A stretch of 64,000 nt of DNA from Oleiphilus sp. (GCA_006212045.1 PZPK01000019.1:1-64000), one strand, 5' to 3'; positions 1-9,805 are shown, counted from the first letter of the stretch. Program-made: numbers and translations. Notes: generated by a model from the letters alone, not told the origin.

Positions 1-97
1 CTAAACCCTATCCGCTACTTAAGAAACATCGGAACTTGGCACGAATAGAGGTAATTGAAAATGGACACCCTTAATGCTTAAGTAAGTGCCATTCGTG

Positions 98-111
98 TCA
101 GATCTATTTTT
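98..111. repeat. Left arm of 14-bp inverted repeat flanking the RAYT gene
   Basis: The sequence tcagatctattttt at 98-111 is the exact reverse complement of aaaaatagatctga at 887-900. The two arms bracket the transposase gene at 189-881. RAYT genes are commonly bracketed by palindromic or inverted termini that the enzyme recognises, so these may be element ends. An 8-bp direct repeat tggacacc also occurs on both sides (62-69 and 912-919). Confidence 0.6.
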
Positions 112-188
112 TTATATTTTTTTATTTTTTAGCTCAGTGAATATCTCTGAAACCTGCTAAAACGCTAAAAAAGACAAGGAGTGTCAAG

Positions 189-881
189 ATGCCGAGAGGG
201 AGGCGGTTAATTGTGCCGAACTGCCCACATCATGTAGTTCAGCGTGGGCATGATAGAAAGGCGGTTTTTATTTGTGATGATGATTACCAGCATTATTTGA
301 GCACCTTGGCCGACACGAAAAAGGAACTAGGATTGTCGGTTTATGCGTATTGTTTGATGACGAATCATGTACATTTGATAGTCGACCCATTGGATCAAAC
401 CGAAAATCTAAGTGCATTGATGAAGAAGTTATCGGGCAAGCAAACGCGATATACCAATAGCTTGGAGAGACGGACAGGGACCTTATGGGAAAGCCGTTTC
501 AAATCGAGCCCAATTGAAACAGATGCTTATTTATTGGAATGCAGTCGCTATGTGGAATTGAATCCTGTCAAAGCCGGGATGGTTGAAAAAGCGGAAGATT
601 GGAAATGGTCGAGTTATGGACAAAAAGTCGGTTTATGCAAGAAAGAGTGGTTGGATTTTGATGTTTGTTATTTGGGGTTATCGAAGGCCGAGTCAGAGCG
701 TCAAAAAAATTATCGCCAGTTTGTAGAAAGTCGAGTAGATGAGAATACAACCCAGCAGATATTCAATTCTTTAGAGCGCTGTCAATTGACAGGAACAGGG
801 ACGTTTACAGATGAGATTGAGCGGCGCTTGGGTCGGCGAATTCAAAACAGAGGGCCTGGCAGGCCTAGAAAAGGAGAATAA
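189..881 (+). CDS. REP-associated tyrosine transposase (RAYT, Y1_Tnp/IS200-like fold)
   Basis: This 230-aa protein belongs to the single-domain HUH/Y1 family (TnpA_REP), whose members cleave and rejoin single-stranded DNA at REP-type palindromes. The HUH metal-binding motif is visible as NHVHLIV near residue 58. The catalytic tyrosine is probably the one in CSRYVELNPVKAG near residue 127. The N-terminus (PRGRRL.VPNCPHHVVQRG) and the later WKWSSY motif are typical of RAYTs. Length is normal and the frame is intact, so it may be functional. The start has a good ribosome site (aaggag) 8 bases upstream. It lies between 14-bp inverted repeats. RAYTs are often domesticated single-copy genes, so present mobility cannot be judged. 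Confidence 0.9.
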   Translation: MPRGRRLIVPNCPHHVVQRGHDRKAVFICDDDYQHYLSTLADTKKELGLSVYAYCLMTNHVHLIVDPLDQTENLSALMKKLSGKQTRYTNSLERRTGTLWESRFKSSPIETDAYLLECSRYVELNPVKAGMVEKAEDWKWSSYGQKVGLCKKEWLDFDVCYLGLSKAESERQKNYRQFVESRVDENTTQQIFNSLERCQLTGTGTFTDEIERRLGRRIQNRGPGRPRKGE

Positions 882-886
882 GAATG

Positions 887-900
887 AAAAATAGATCTGA
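887..900. repeat. Right arm of 14-bp inverted repeat flanking the RAYT gene
   Basis: This arm (aaaaatagatctga) pairs exactly with 98-111. It starts six bases after the RAYT stop codon, so the transposase plus arms forms a compact unit of about 800 bp. Confidence 0.6.
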
Positions 901-902
901 TG

Positions 903-928
903 CCTTTTCGCTGGACACCTTTTCGCTG
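903..928 (+). repeat. Tandem 11-mer ccttttcgctg, two copies
   Basis: The 11-mer ccttttcgctg occurs at 903-913 and 918-928 (15-base period), separated by gaca. The second copy abuts the tggacacc motif shared with the left flank of the RAYT element. It may be a remnant of the element's target or of an earlier insertion event. Confidence 0.5.
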
Positions 929-960
929 TTCCGTGCTGATGATTCTCAAGGGCGACGAAA

Positions 961-1530
961 ATGAAAACAGATATGCAATCACAGATTAAAGGAGGGGTTC
1001 GTTATCCTGCTCATACTAAAGTTTGGTTCTTTAGCTACCTATTAATGATGATTTTTAGCTTGATTTTTCCTTTTGAGTGGCTGTATCCGTGGATGTCAAA
1101 TAACGAACAAATGATGATGTTTATACAAAGTTTTGTTCCAGCAGCTGATCGGATATCTGAAAAGACGGTTTTTAACGAATATTCAATGGTATATGTCGTC
1201 TGGTTGGCGGTCATCGGCGTGTTTTATCAATGCTGGGCATTGGTAATACCGCACGTTTCTCAGCGAAACAAAAGAACGGAAACAAAACTGGGAGCCATAT
1301 TCTGTTTTATAGGGTTTCCAGTCTACATTTTGGCCATTAATTGGGTTTGTTTAACCGGAGCGGGAGGGAGCATCAATAGCGAGTGGGGTGATTATTGGAG
1401 CTTTTTATACAGGGATAGAGAGCTGTTCACGATCATTTTCTTACTGTTTTGGACTACGTCTGTTGCGACAACATGGGCCTTAAGGCATTTGGCGATGTCT
1501 ATCTATAGGAATGAGATAACGATTAACTAA
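961..1530 (+). CDS. Unknown four-helix membrane protein upstream of the RTX gene
   Basis: The 189-aa product is not recognised. It is dominated by four hydrophobic segments at about residues 22-45, 77-100, 111-134 and 156-180, joined by polar loops, so it is very probably a polytopic inner-membrane protein. An aaggg ribosome site lies 8 bases before the ATG. Only 18 bases separate its stop from the start of the giant RTX gene, so the two are probably co-transcribed. The gene is AT-rich (19 G+C in the 60 bases 1021-1080), like the first part of the RTX gene. Size and topology resemble immunity proteins of pore-forming bacteriocins, but that is inference from context; it could also be a secretion accessory or unrelated. 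Confidence 0.6.
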   Translation: MKTDMQSQIKGGVRYPAHTKVWFFSYLLMMIFSLIFPFEWLYPWMSNNEQMMMFIQSFVPAADRISEKTVFNEYSMVYVVWLAVIGVFYQCWALVIPHVSQRNKRTETKLGAIFCFIGFPVYILAINWVCLTGAGGSINSEWGDYWSFLYRDRELFTIIFLLFWTTSVATTWALRHLAMSIYRNEITIN

Positions 1531-1548
1531 CAAAAAAGGAATTTTGCT

Positions 1549-4500
1549 ATGTCTGAAGAAACGGAAAACGTAATCGGCGCACTACTGTCTGGGTTCACCA
1601 GTTTTATGGTTAATTTTTCACAAAGTGACCTCCCACATGTCGATCAAATCATATCTGATAGCAATTACTTGAAGGATGCTATTTGGGCTCAAGAGCTAAA
1701 AGAATCAATGCTGGTTGATAGTGTTCATGCTAGTGAATACGAAAATAAAATTAGAGATTCGACACAAGAGCTTAAAAAAGCAGTTCAAAAAGCACTAGAA
1801 GATATTGATTCTGATCTTCTTACTGAAGCCGAACAATTTAAAGCATTCGCAAAGAGTTTACCCTATGTTAATTATGGACTTGCTTTTCATGATCTTGATA
1901 ATGCGGTTGCTTCAGGAGATTCTCAAAAGGTGGTCGACTCTTGTCTAAAAATTATTGGTACTGGCCTAGCTGGTGTCTTTGCAGGATTGGTAGGTGCAAA
2001 GGTTACTAGTATTGGTATTGGTATTACATCGCTAACAGGTGTTGCCGCCGGGGCAGTAAGTGCAGGTTCGGTAGGGATTTTCGTAGGACTGGGTACTCTG
2101 GCGGCGGCTAGTATGATAGATCGTTTTTTAAGTGATAATTCTGACTACCTGCCTCCGGAGCATAAAGATCAAATACTAGGTTTTGCCGCGGGCGCAGTGG
2201 ATGTTCGTAATATCTATATGAGCTCTCTCCCTTTTATAGATGCTGCAGATCTAAACCGAGTAGGAACAGTAAACCGTGATGACGCGGTTTTGTTTTCTGG
2301 CAACGATGTTTATCAGGGTTTATCTGGTAATGACATAGTTTTTGGCAAAGCCGGAGATGATTACTTAATGGGTGACTCTGGAGACGACAAACTTTGGGGT
2401 GAAGGTGGTAATGATGTCCTTGAGGGTGGTCTTGATGATGACTCTCTTTATGGAGGTGCTGATCGCGATGTTCTATTTGGGCAAGCAGGCGATGATGCCC
2501 TTTACGGAGGGCTAGGCACTGACTATCTATATGGAGACATCGTCAAAGGCGAATTAGATGGTATTGTTGTTTGGGATGATACCGTTTCTGGGAATGATGC
2601 TTTAACAGGAGGGCAAGGTGATGATTATCTATATGGCGGGCGTGGCTCTGACACCTACTACTACTCCAATGGCGACGGTAATGATTTTATACACGATATC
2701 GATGCTGGTGACCGCCTCAATATTAATGGCAACATCATTTCTTCAATCACTCAAGTCGCACCGGACTCCGACACTTATATAGACGAATATGATAATACCT
2801 ATGTGCTAAGCAGTGCCGATGGTTTGGTGGTAAAAGTCGCGGATGGTGGCCTGCAAGGCACGATCACGATTCAGAGTTTTAGCAAGGCGAGCAATCATTT
2901 CGGTATTACCTTCAATGACTATGTAGAAGCGGAGTCGCCTGATCTAGATGCTGCACCCATCATCGCCACAGATACGCTGGACAGTGAATACGCTGGCCGT
3001 AGCGACACTGAGAACAACACCAGTATCGACTACAGCGCAACCACCTATTACGGCAGTTATGGCAGCAGCCATCCGAATGGCACGGTGAATACGCCTTACC
3101 ATTTTCAGGGTGGGACAACAAACGATTCCTTGATTGGTGGAAACTACAACGACCTGCTTTACGGTATGGCTGGCGATGACTTTATCGATGGCGTTTACAA
3201 TCAAAGCGGTAACGTCAACATGCTCTTTGGCGGGCTCGGGAGCGATCATATTCTGGGCGGTAACGGCTCAGATTACATCTGGGGAAATGAAGAACGTTAT
3301 TTTTATGTGAATGGAAATGATGCGCTTGAAGGTCCCGTGACACGCCGTTTCGATAAGTTTTTGCTCGATGACATCTCCAGCTACGTCGCAGAATCTTCAG
3401 ATAGTGGCGACTTTATTGATGCGGGTCAGGGGGACGATCGGGTAGGTGCCGGTGAAGGTGATGATTTGGTGCTAGGCGGACTTGGCAGTGATGTTGTGAC
3501 GGGTGCTTCCGGTGCGGATGTCCTCATTGGGAACGAAGGTGAAGATATTATTTTGGGCGATGCCTATTTAAGAGCCTATCAGTCTGAAGGTGGCTTAACC
3601 GTTGGCTGGGACTATCTTTCCGGAACTGAGATCGATCAGAACATCTCTTATGATGATGTGATTGATGGTGGCGAGCAGAAAGACTTCATACTGGGTGGGG
3701 TTGGCGATGACGTTGTCTACGGTGGCAGCGGTGACGACGATATTCACGGAGACCGGCATTCAATTTCAATGGAATGGCAGCATCAGGATGCCTCCGGGAA
3801 CCTCCAGAACGGCCCGCACTTTGTTGCCCTGGAGGCAGAATATCATGGCAATGATATTTTGTTTGGTGAAAGTGGCAACGACCTCATCAAAGGAAACGGC
3901 GGCGACGACGTCATTGATGGTGGCCGAGATAACGACTCTCTATATGGAGATAACAGCCGCCTTGATATCGAGCACCATGGCGATGACGTGATTTACGGTG
4001 GCCATGGTGACGACCAGATCGTGGGCGGCGGCGGCAGTGATGTGATTGATGGTGGTGAGGGCGAGAATATCCTGCTTGGCGATTACTCCTGGGATCTGTA
4101 CGGCAATATTTTTGGAGAGAATGGCCACTATCATGGTGACGATGACATCACAGGTGGTAGCGGCAAAGATACCATCATTGGTGGAGGCGGTAATGATCAT
4201 ATTGTTGCCGGTGCTGGCGATGATCTGATTCTTGGTGATTCACGCGAAGGGCAGGCCACCAACTATGAGATTTCCGAACAGTATCATGGCGATGACCACA
4301 TTGACGCAGGGGCTGGCAATGACACCGTTTATGGTGATGGCGGAGATGATGTCATTTTGGGTGGCGCAGGTGCTGACGCCATTGAAGGCGGCGCGGGAAA
4401 TGACACCATTCGGGGCGGCGCAGATGGCGAAATCGATGGTGTACTGACCAGCGACTATCTGGATGGTGGTGCCGGAGATGATGTCTATCTCTATGAGCTG

Positions 4501-7500
4501 GGTGATGGCTCCGAACACATTGTAGATACTCAGGGCCGCAATGAGATCAAGTTGGGCGCTGGTGTGGAATCCATCCATACCATCATTGATGAAGAAAACG
4601 ACCAGGCTTTCTTTTATGTTAATGGTGGCTCAGATGTTATTGCCATATCAGACGCCGCTATCGGGCAATTCTCGGTGGGTTTTGAAAGAACAGGCGAAAG
4701 TTTTACCTATCAGGATATCTACGAAAAGGTGACGGGTGATATCGCTTTGGGTTCGGAAAATGCTGATGACTTTACGATGGATGCCGATGCGATCGCGGCG
4801 ATTACTCACAATGGTTATGACACCGTGGTTGGAAATGGTCTGGACAACTGGATCTATGGGCAGGCCGGGAACGATGTGTTACGGGGAGGAAAAGGTCAGG
4901 ACTTCCTTTCGGGCGGTGAAGGAGATGACACTTATCGTATCGCTCTGGATGAGGATCAGACCAAAATTCTTGCCAATTCCACAGATGTGGATACCTTTGA
5001 AACGGTCGATTTGATTGACGGTATTTCAGTTGCGGATGTTCTTGATGTTTCGACCGTGACGGACTCAATGCATGGCTTGAGTATTGTTCTGACATTCACT
5101 GATCTTTCTCAGGTCACCTTTTTAGGCTGGTGGAGCAGCCAGGCCAATAGAATTGATCAATTGAATTTCTCGGACGCGAACAATACCTCTTGGGATGCTC
5201 TTAGAATCGAAAGTTTGAGTCAGGGTGCCAGTGAACTTGACGATTCGATTCGGGGGTTCGATGGACTGGACGACCATATAGATGGATTGGACGGAAATGA
5301 TTCCATTTGGGGTAAGAAAGGAAATGATGTTCTTTATGGCGGTGCTGGGGACGATGTAATAAATGGCGGTGGATTGAAATCAAATGGTTCCGTGATTATT
5401 CAGAACGGTGATGATTCCATCTATGGTGGAGCCGGCGATGACTACATTCTTGGCGGTGACGGAAATGACATGCTTTATGGGGGAGACGGGAATGACGAAA
5501 TTCGCGCTGGCATGAATAATTATGGTGCTAGGAATGGTACGAGTTATCTGTTCGGAGGTGATGGCAACGATACGCTCATCAGTTATCGTACCTATGCGGA
5601 TGGAGAAGGGGACTTTTATTTTGATGGGGGCGAAGGCGATGATGACATTAGTGGTTATGTCGGCCATGGCCAAATAGACCCTGGACGGGGTAATGATTCC
5701 ACAGCCGTTTATTCAGAACTGAGCGCCAAGCCCGTTTACATTTTTGAGTCAGGCGATGGTCGGGATTCGGTATCTGGTAGCTGGGATTCTTGGCAGGTGG
5801 CTTTGGGCTCCGGAATTGTTAGCGAAGACCTGTCTTTCAGTATCGACTTATCGGTCGGCAATGACAGGACCGGTAATCCATTAATACTTGATATAGAAAG
5901 CTCCGGAGATCAGATTAAATTCATGCATTGGTTTACAGATGATCTTTACATCTCTGACAGGGAGTTTGAAATCGTTTTGGAAGGAGGAACGATCATCACT
6001 GCTGCAGATATTCTTCCTCAGTTTCAGCAGGTCTCGGGGACCGCTGGTGATGATCTGATAGAGTTAAAGCTATTGCGCGAAACGATAGATGCAGGGGCCG
6101 GAAATGATCTGATTACCGGTCATAGAGAAAGTATCGGTGATACCTTTGTGTTCAATACCGGGTGGGATAAGGATGTGATCCAGCTTGACCCTCAAAATGG
6201 CAACTACATGGGGCCGGGCGACCAGCATCAAATTGTATTCGGTACGGGGCTGTCCTTTGATCAGTTTGAGTTCTATCGAAGCGCCGAAAGTAACTATACC
6301 GATTTGGTGATCGCTCATGTCAGTAGTGGCGATTCCGTTACCATTAAAAGTACCTCTGACTATATACACAAGGGTAGTGAATTGTTCGCGAACGTATCTT
6401 TTGACGGCGATGTCAGGGGCATGTCTGAACTGCTCGACCTCACCAATTTTGTCGAAGGAACCGAAGGTGACGATCTTATTAACGGAGTGGTCCAGGACGA
6501 AACCATTTATGGTCATGGCGGCAATGATGATATTCGGGGACAGGGTGGTTATGACACTATTTATGGCGGCACTGGCGATGATGAAATAACGGGTTATGGC
6601 TTGTTTGATGGTGGCGAAGGCGACGATAAACTTGTAGGTGGCGCAATTGTCTATGGGCGCGAAGGCGACGACGTTTTGGAATCTTTCGGCGGTGATTCAA
6701 TCCATTTTGGCGGCGTGGGAAATGACCATTTTTATTCCATGGGCTCTGGTCATGGTATCTACACTTTCCATGGTGGCGCCGGCGATGACGAGGTACGCAC
6801 TGAATATACCCATGCTCTTGAGCTGCATTACGCCAGCGATTTTGGCCAGGACTGGATAAACGTTAACGACGGTAATTCAAGTGGTCAGGCCAGCCGTCAG
6901 AATAAACTGATATTTGACGATGCGTTTTCTATCAATGATCTTCGTTTAGCCCGCTTTGATGCGAATAGAGCCGAGCATAACGATTTGTTGATCTATTTCG
7001 CCAACCACGCCAATGACCATATTTATATCGAAGAGTTTTTTGGTGATCCGGACTTTGGCAAGGCTTTCGGAAGTTTTGTGTTTCAGGATGGTGAAATGCA
7101 GATTTCCGATGACGCTGATTTAATTCCTTACCTTGATGCCAGCAATGGTGATAACACGCTTTATGCCTTATCAGGCCCCGAGTCTTATCTTTTTGGGGGA
7201 GAAGGCGACGATACATATGTGGTGTCGCCTGGTGACGGTCAGGTGACCATTAATAACTTCAGAACTGTTAGCGACGCTGAAGACGTACTGGTTTTAAATG
7301 GTGAGCATAGTGCCGAGAATGTGACTCTTTTGCGCCGCGATACGACGGATTTGGTGCTGCGAGGTAGTGATCCAACCGATGAAGTTACGATTATCGATTT
7401 CTTTAAGCATGATCAGCCAAGGCACAACGCACTGTTCAACATAGATAAAGTCCGCTTTGGTGATGGCACTGAGTGGTTGCTGGATGACCTGTTGAAAGCC

Positions 7501-9606
7501 TCGGCAGAAAGCACCCCAGGTGACGATAAATTATATGGCAGCAACTTCAATGATGCAGTGAGCGGAGAGAATGGCAACGATCAACTCTTTGGCTTTGATG
7601 GTGACGATCTATTGGATGGTGGGGCGGGCGATGACAGCCTAAGCGGTGGTGAGGGCAACGATATATTGATCGGTGGGCCTGGCGATGATTTTCTGGGTGA
7701 TAACTTTGGCACCAACACCTTCATCTACAATACCGGCGACGGTAACGACCGTATCTACGGATACGATGGCGATGGAAGCAGGCTGGTACTTGGATCCGGA
7801 ATAAGTGTAAGTAATGTACAGCTTAGCAATAGTAGCCATCATCATCAGGGATATAGTGATCTGAGTATCTCTTTTTCCGATCAGCCCGGCAATATAGAGG
7901 TGGATGAGTTTTTCAGCGGTGGCGTATCAACGCCAATCGAGTTTATCGAATTTGATGATGGCACCATTTGGGACTGGGACCAGATCGCGGAACAGGCGCA
8001 CCTAGGAAGCGAAGTGCTGTCGCTGGCCGGAAACGGTCAGGATGACCATCTCTATGGCAATGCAGCCGCCGACACGCTGGAAGGCAAAGGCGGTAATGAT
8101 GTGCTGTATGGCTTTATCGGGAATGATAGTTTGCTCGGCGGCGGTGGTGCTGACTACCTGTACGGTGGCAAAGGAGACGATATCCTAAAAGCCGGTTCAG
8201 GCGACGACCACATCTATGCAGGCGCTGGCAGCGATCTCGCGATCAACGGGGCCACCGGTAACGACCGTTATTACTTCGGTCTGGGCGATGGTAACAACTC
8301 GATAAATAATAACGATACCGATGCTGCCAGCATTGATCGAATCATATTTTTAGAAGGGGTTCTGCCCGAAGCGATTGATCTTGCGAAAAGCGGAAACCAT
8401 CTGGTTTTCCATTTGACGCAAAGCGGTGAGACGCTGACGGTTTCAAATTACTATCGGGACGACAAGAGCAAGATCGATCTGGTTGAATTTGAGGGTGGCG
8501 AGGTCTGGGATCAGGCCTTGATTGAACAGAGAATACTATTGGGTACCGACGCCGATGACAGTCTGATTGGCACAGCGGGTGCGGATGTGCTTGCGGGCCA
8601 GGCAGGGAACGATACGCTTGATGGTGGTTCAGGCAGTGACCAGCTCACCGGCGGCGTAGGCAATGATCTGCTTGTGGGAGGCGCGGGCAGCGATCACTAT
8701 TTCTATGAAATGGGCCACGGCGATGATGTGATTTCAATGCAGGGCCAGACCGCTGGGGATAACGACCGTCTGATTTTTGGGGATGGCTTGTTGGCAGACA
8801 ATGCCACGCTCACGAAAGTAGGTGGTGATTTGCTGGTCGGGTTTTCGGATCAGACGGGTTCCATAACCTTACAATCGCACTTTGTCGATAGCCAGTATGA
8901 AATCGATTCGATTGAATTCGCCTTGGGTGAGGCATGGGACGCCGCTTATATTAATGCCAATGTGATCGCCAGTGATGCACCTCTTGACCTGGTGGGCAGC
9001 GGCGCAGCCGATACCTTGCAGGGTGCTGGTGGTGATGATTCTCTTGACGGTAAGGGGGGTAGCGATACGCTGTTGGGTGAAGGCGGCAATGACACCCTGA
9101 TCGGCGGAGGCGGTGCCGACCAGCTCTACGGCGGCAGTGGTGCCGATATCCTGAAAGGTGGTGGAGGGCATGACCGGTTTTATGGCGGCACCGGCAACGA
9201 TATCCTCACTGGAAGCAAAGGCAATGACACCTATCACTTCGCGTCGGGCGATGGCTTTGACAAGATCAATAACGGCTCCAACAACTTTGCTTCCGAAACG
9301 GATGTGTTATCGATTGATGGCGGTTTTTCTCACGATGATCTCTGGTTCCGCAAAACCAATAATCATTTGGATATCTATCTCTTGGGCAGCAACGATCAGG
9401 TGCGCGTGAACAACTGGTACAAGGCGAACAAATTTGAACTGGATACGGTCTCTGCGGGCGCGATGGAAGTCGATGTCGCGGGGATTGATGCGCTGGTATC
9501 TGCCATGGCGAGTTTTGGCGCGCCGCAGGGAGGTGAGGTTGTATTGACGAGCGAAGAACAGTCGCAGGTTGATGCTGTGATTGCCTCATCCTGGCAGGCA
9601 GCCTAG
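1549..9606 (+). CDS. Giant RTX (hemolysin-type Ca2+-binding repeat) secreted protein
   Basis: The 2685-aa product is a type I-secreted RTX protein. Residues 1-135 are mostly helical and polar. Residues 137-190 form a long Gly/Ala-rich hydrophobic stretch able to make a membrane-inserting hairpin. From about residue 250 to 2570 there are dozens of GGxGxDxLx nonapeptides in blocks, separated by beta-rich modules ending in motifs such as VRFGDGTEW and IEFDDGTIWDWDQI, which look like the hemolysin-related HCBP family. The last ~60 residues lack repeats and end small and hydrophobic, fitting a C-terminal secretion signal. There is no N-terminal signal peptide. The first ~1.1 kb is AT-richer than the rest, partly because the repeats favour Gly/Asp codons. 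No ABC exporter, membrane fusion or acyltransferase gene adjoins it. Role (toxin, bacteriocin, adhesin or surface layer) is undetermined. Confidence 0.85.
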   Translation: MSEETENVIGALLSGFTSFMVNFSQSDLPHVDQIISDSNYLKDAIWAQELKESMLVDSVHASEYENKIRDSTQELKKAVQKALEDIDSDLLTEAEQFKAFAKSLPYVNYGLAFHDLDNAVASGDSQKVVDSCLKIIGTGLAGVFAGLVGAKVTSIGIGITSLTGVAAGAVSAGSVGIFVGLGTLAAASMIDRFLSDNSDYLPPEHKDQILGFAAGAVDVRNIYMSSLPFIDAADLNRVGTVNRDDAVLFSGNDVYQGLSGNDIVFGKAGDDYLMGDSGDDKLWGEGGNDVLEGGLDDDSLYGGADRDVLFGQAGDDALYGGLGTDYLYGDIVKGELDGIVVWDDTVSGNDALTGGQGDDYLYGGRGSDTYYYSNGDGNDFIHDIDAGDRLNINGNIISSITQVAPDSDTYIDEYDNTYVLSSADGLVVKVADGGLQGTITIQSFSKASNHFGITFNDYVEAESPDLDAAPIIATDTLDSEYAGRSDTENNTSIDYSATTYYGSYGSSHPNGTVNTPYHFQGGTTNDSLIGGNYNDLLYGMAGDDFIDGVYNQSGNVNMLFGGLGSDHILGGNGSDYIWGNEERYFYVNGNDALEGPVTRRFDKFLLDDISSYVAESSDSGDFIDAGQGDDRVGAGEGDDLVLGGLGSDVVTGASGADVLIGNEGEDIILGDAYLRAYQSEGGLTVGWDYLSGTEIDQNISYDDVIDGGEQKDFILGGVGDDVVYGGSGDDDIHGDRHSISMEWQHQDASGNLQNGPHFVALEAEYHGNDILFGESGNDLIKGNGGDDVIDGGRDNDSLYGDNSRLDIEHHGDDVIYGGHGDDQIVGGGGSDVIDGGEGENILLGDYSWDLYGNIFGENGHYHGDDDITGGSGKDTIIGGGGNDHIVAGAGDDLILGDSREGQATNYEISEQYHGDDHIDAGAGNDTVYGDGGDDVILGGAGADAIEGGAGNDTIRGGADGEIDGVLTSDYLDGGAGDDVYLYELGDGSEHIVDTQGRNEIKLGAGVESIHTIIDEENDQAFFYVNGGSDVIAISDAAIGQFSVGFERTGESFTYQDIYEKVTGDIALGSENADDFTMDADAIAAITHNGYDTVVGNGLDNWIYGQAGNDVLRGGKGQDFLSGGEGDDTYRIALDEDQTKILANSTDVDTFETVDLIDGISVADVLDVSTVTDSMHGLSIVLTFTDLSQVTFLGWWSSQANRIDQLNFSDANNTSWDALRIESLSQGASELDDSIRGFDGLDDHIDGLDGNDSIWGKKGNDVLYGGAGDDVINGGGLKSNGSVIIQNGDDSIYGGAGDDYILGGDGNDMLYGGDGNDEIRAGMNNYGARNGTSYLFGGDGNDTLISYRTYADGEGDFYFDGGEGDDDISGYVGHGQIDPGRGNDSTAVYSELSAKPVYIFESGDGRDSVSGSWDSWQVALGSGIVSEDLSFSIDLSVGNDRTGNPLILDIESSGDQIKFMHWFTDDLYISDREFEIVLEGGTIITAADILPQFQQVSGTAGDDLIELKLLRETIDAGAGNDLITGHRESIGDTFVFNTGWDKDVIQLDPQNGNYMGPGDQHQIVFGTGLSFDQFEFYRSAESNYTDLVIAHVSSGDSVTIKSTSDYIHKGSELFANVSFDGDVRGMSELLDLTNFVEGTEGDDLINGVVQDETIYGHGGNDDIRGQGGYDTIYGGTGDDEITGYGLFDGGEGDDKLVGGAIVYGREGDDVLESFGGDSIHFGGVGNDHFYSMGSGHGIYTFHGGAGDDEVRTEYTHALELHYASDFGQDWINVNDGNSSGQASRQNKLIFDDAFSINDLRLARFDANRAEHNDLLIYFANHANDHIYIEEFFGDPDFGKAFGSFVFQDGEMQISDDADLIPYLDASNGDNTLYALSGPESYLFGGEGDDTYVVSPGDGQVTINNFRTVSDAEDVLVLNGEHSAENVTLLRRDTTDLVLRGSDPTDEVTIIDFFKHDQPRHNALFNIDKVRFGDGTEWLLDDLLKASAESTPGDDKLYGSNFNDAVSGENGNDQLFGFDGDDLLDGGAGDDSLSGGEGNDILIGGPGDDFLGDNFGTNTFIYNTGDGNDRIYGYDGDGSRLVLGSGISVSNVQLSNSSHHHQGYSDLSISFSDQPGNIEVDEFFSGGVSTPIEFIEFDDGTIWDWDQIAEQAHLGSEVLSLAGNGQDDHLYGNAAADTLEGKGGNDVLYGFIGNDSLLGGGGADYLYGGKGDDILKAGSGDDHIYAGAGSDLAINGATGNDRYYFGLGDGNNSINNNDTDAASIDRIIFLEGVLPEAIDLAKSGNHLVFHLTQSGETLTVSNYYRDDKSKIDLVEFEGGEVWDQALIEQRILLGTDADDSLIGTAGADVLAGQAGNDTLDGGSGSDQLTGGVGNDLLVGGAGSDHYFYEMGHGDDVISMQGQTAGDNDRLIFGDGLLADNATLTKVGGDLLVGFSDQTGSITLQSHFVDSQYEIDSIEFALGEAWDAAYINANVIASDAPLDLVGSGAADTLQGAGGDDSLDGKGGSDTLLGEGGNDTLIGGGGADQLYGGSGADILKGGGGHDRFYGGTGNDILTGSKGNDTYHFASGDGFDKINNGSNNFASETDVLSIDGGFSHDDLWFRKTNNHLDIYLLGSNDQVRVNNWYKANKFELDTVSAGAMEVDVAGIDALVSAMASFGAPQGGEVVLTSEEQSQVDAVIASSWQAA

Positions 9607-9690
9607 CCAAGTCGCTTAAGTGCCAGCCGTTTGGCTCTCATGTGTGCTGCACGCCTAATCGGATTGCCAGGACACATAAAGCAACTATCG

Positions 9691-9728
9691 GCCCGGGGAT
9701 TGCCAATCAGGCAGTGTCCGGGCTTTTT
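9691..9728 (+). terminator. Rho-independent terminator after the RTX gene
   Basis: The arms gcccgg (9691-9696) and ccgggc (9718-9723) pair, with an inner ttgcc/ggcag stem, and are followed by five T residues. It lies 85 bases after the RTX stop codon and ends the accessory transcript before rmuC. Confidence 0.75.
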
Positions 9729-9805
9729 CGATTGTCCTTGCATGGCCGGAGGCATCTGTCGCAAGATACCACTGTTTTGAGATAGAGCGTGAGGGTCGTT
9801 TCACC

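Noticed and set aside
2944-3991. Long open frames on both strands inside the RTX gene
   Set aside because: They arise from the repetitive Gly/Asp codon pattern; products lack any family features or ribosome sites.
2300-9300. Repeated DNA blocks suggestive of a CRISPR-like array
   Set aside because: The repeats are degenerate, in frame and encode RTX nonapeptides; no constant repeat/unique spacer structure.
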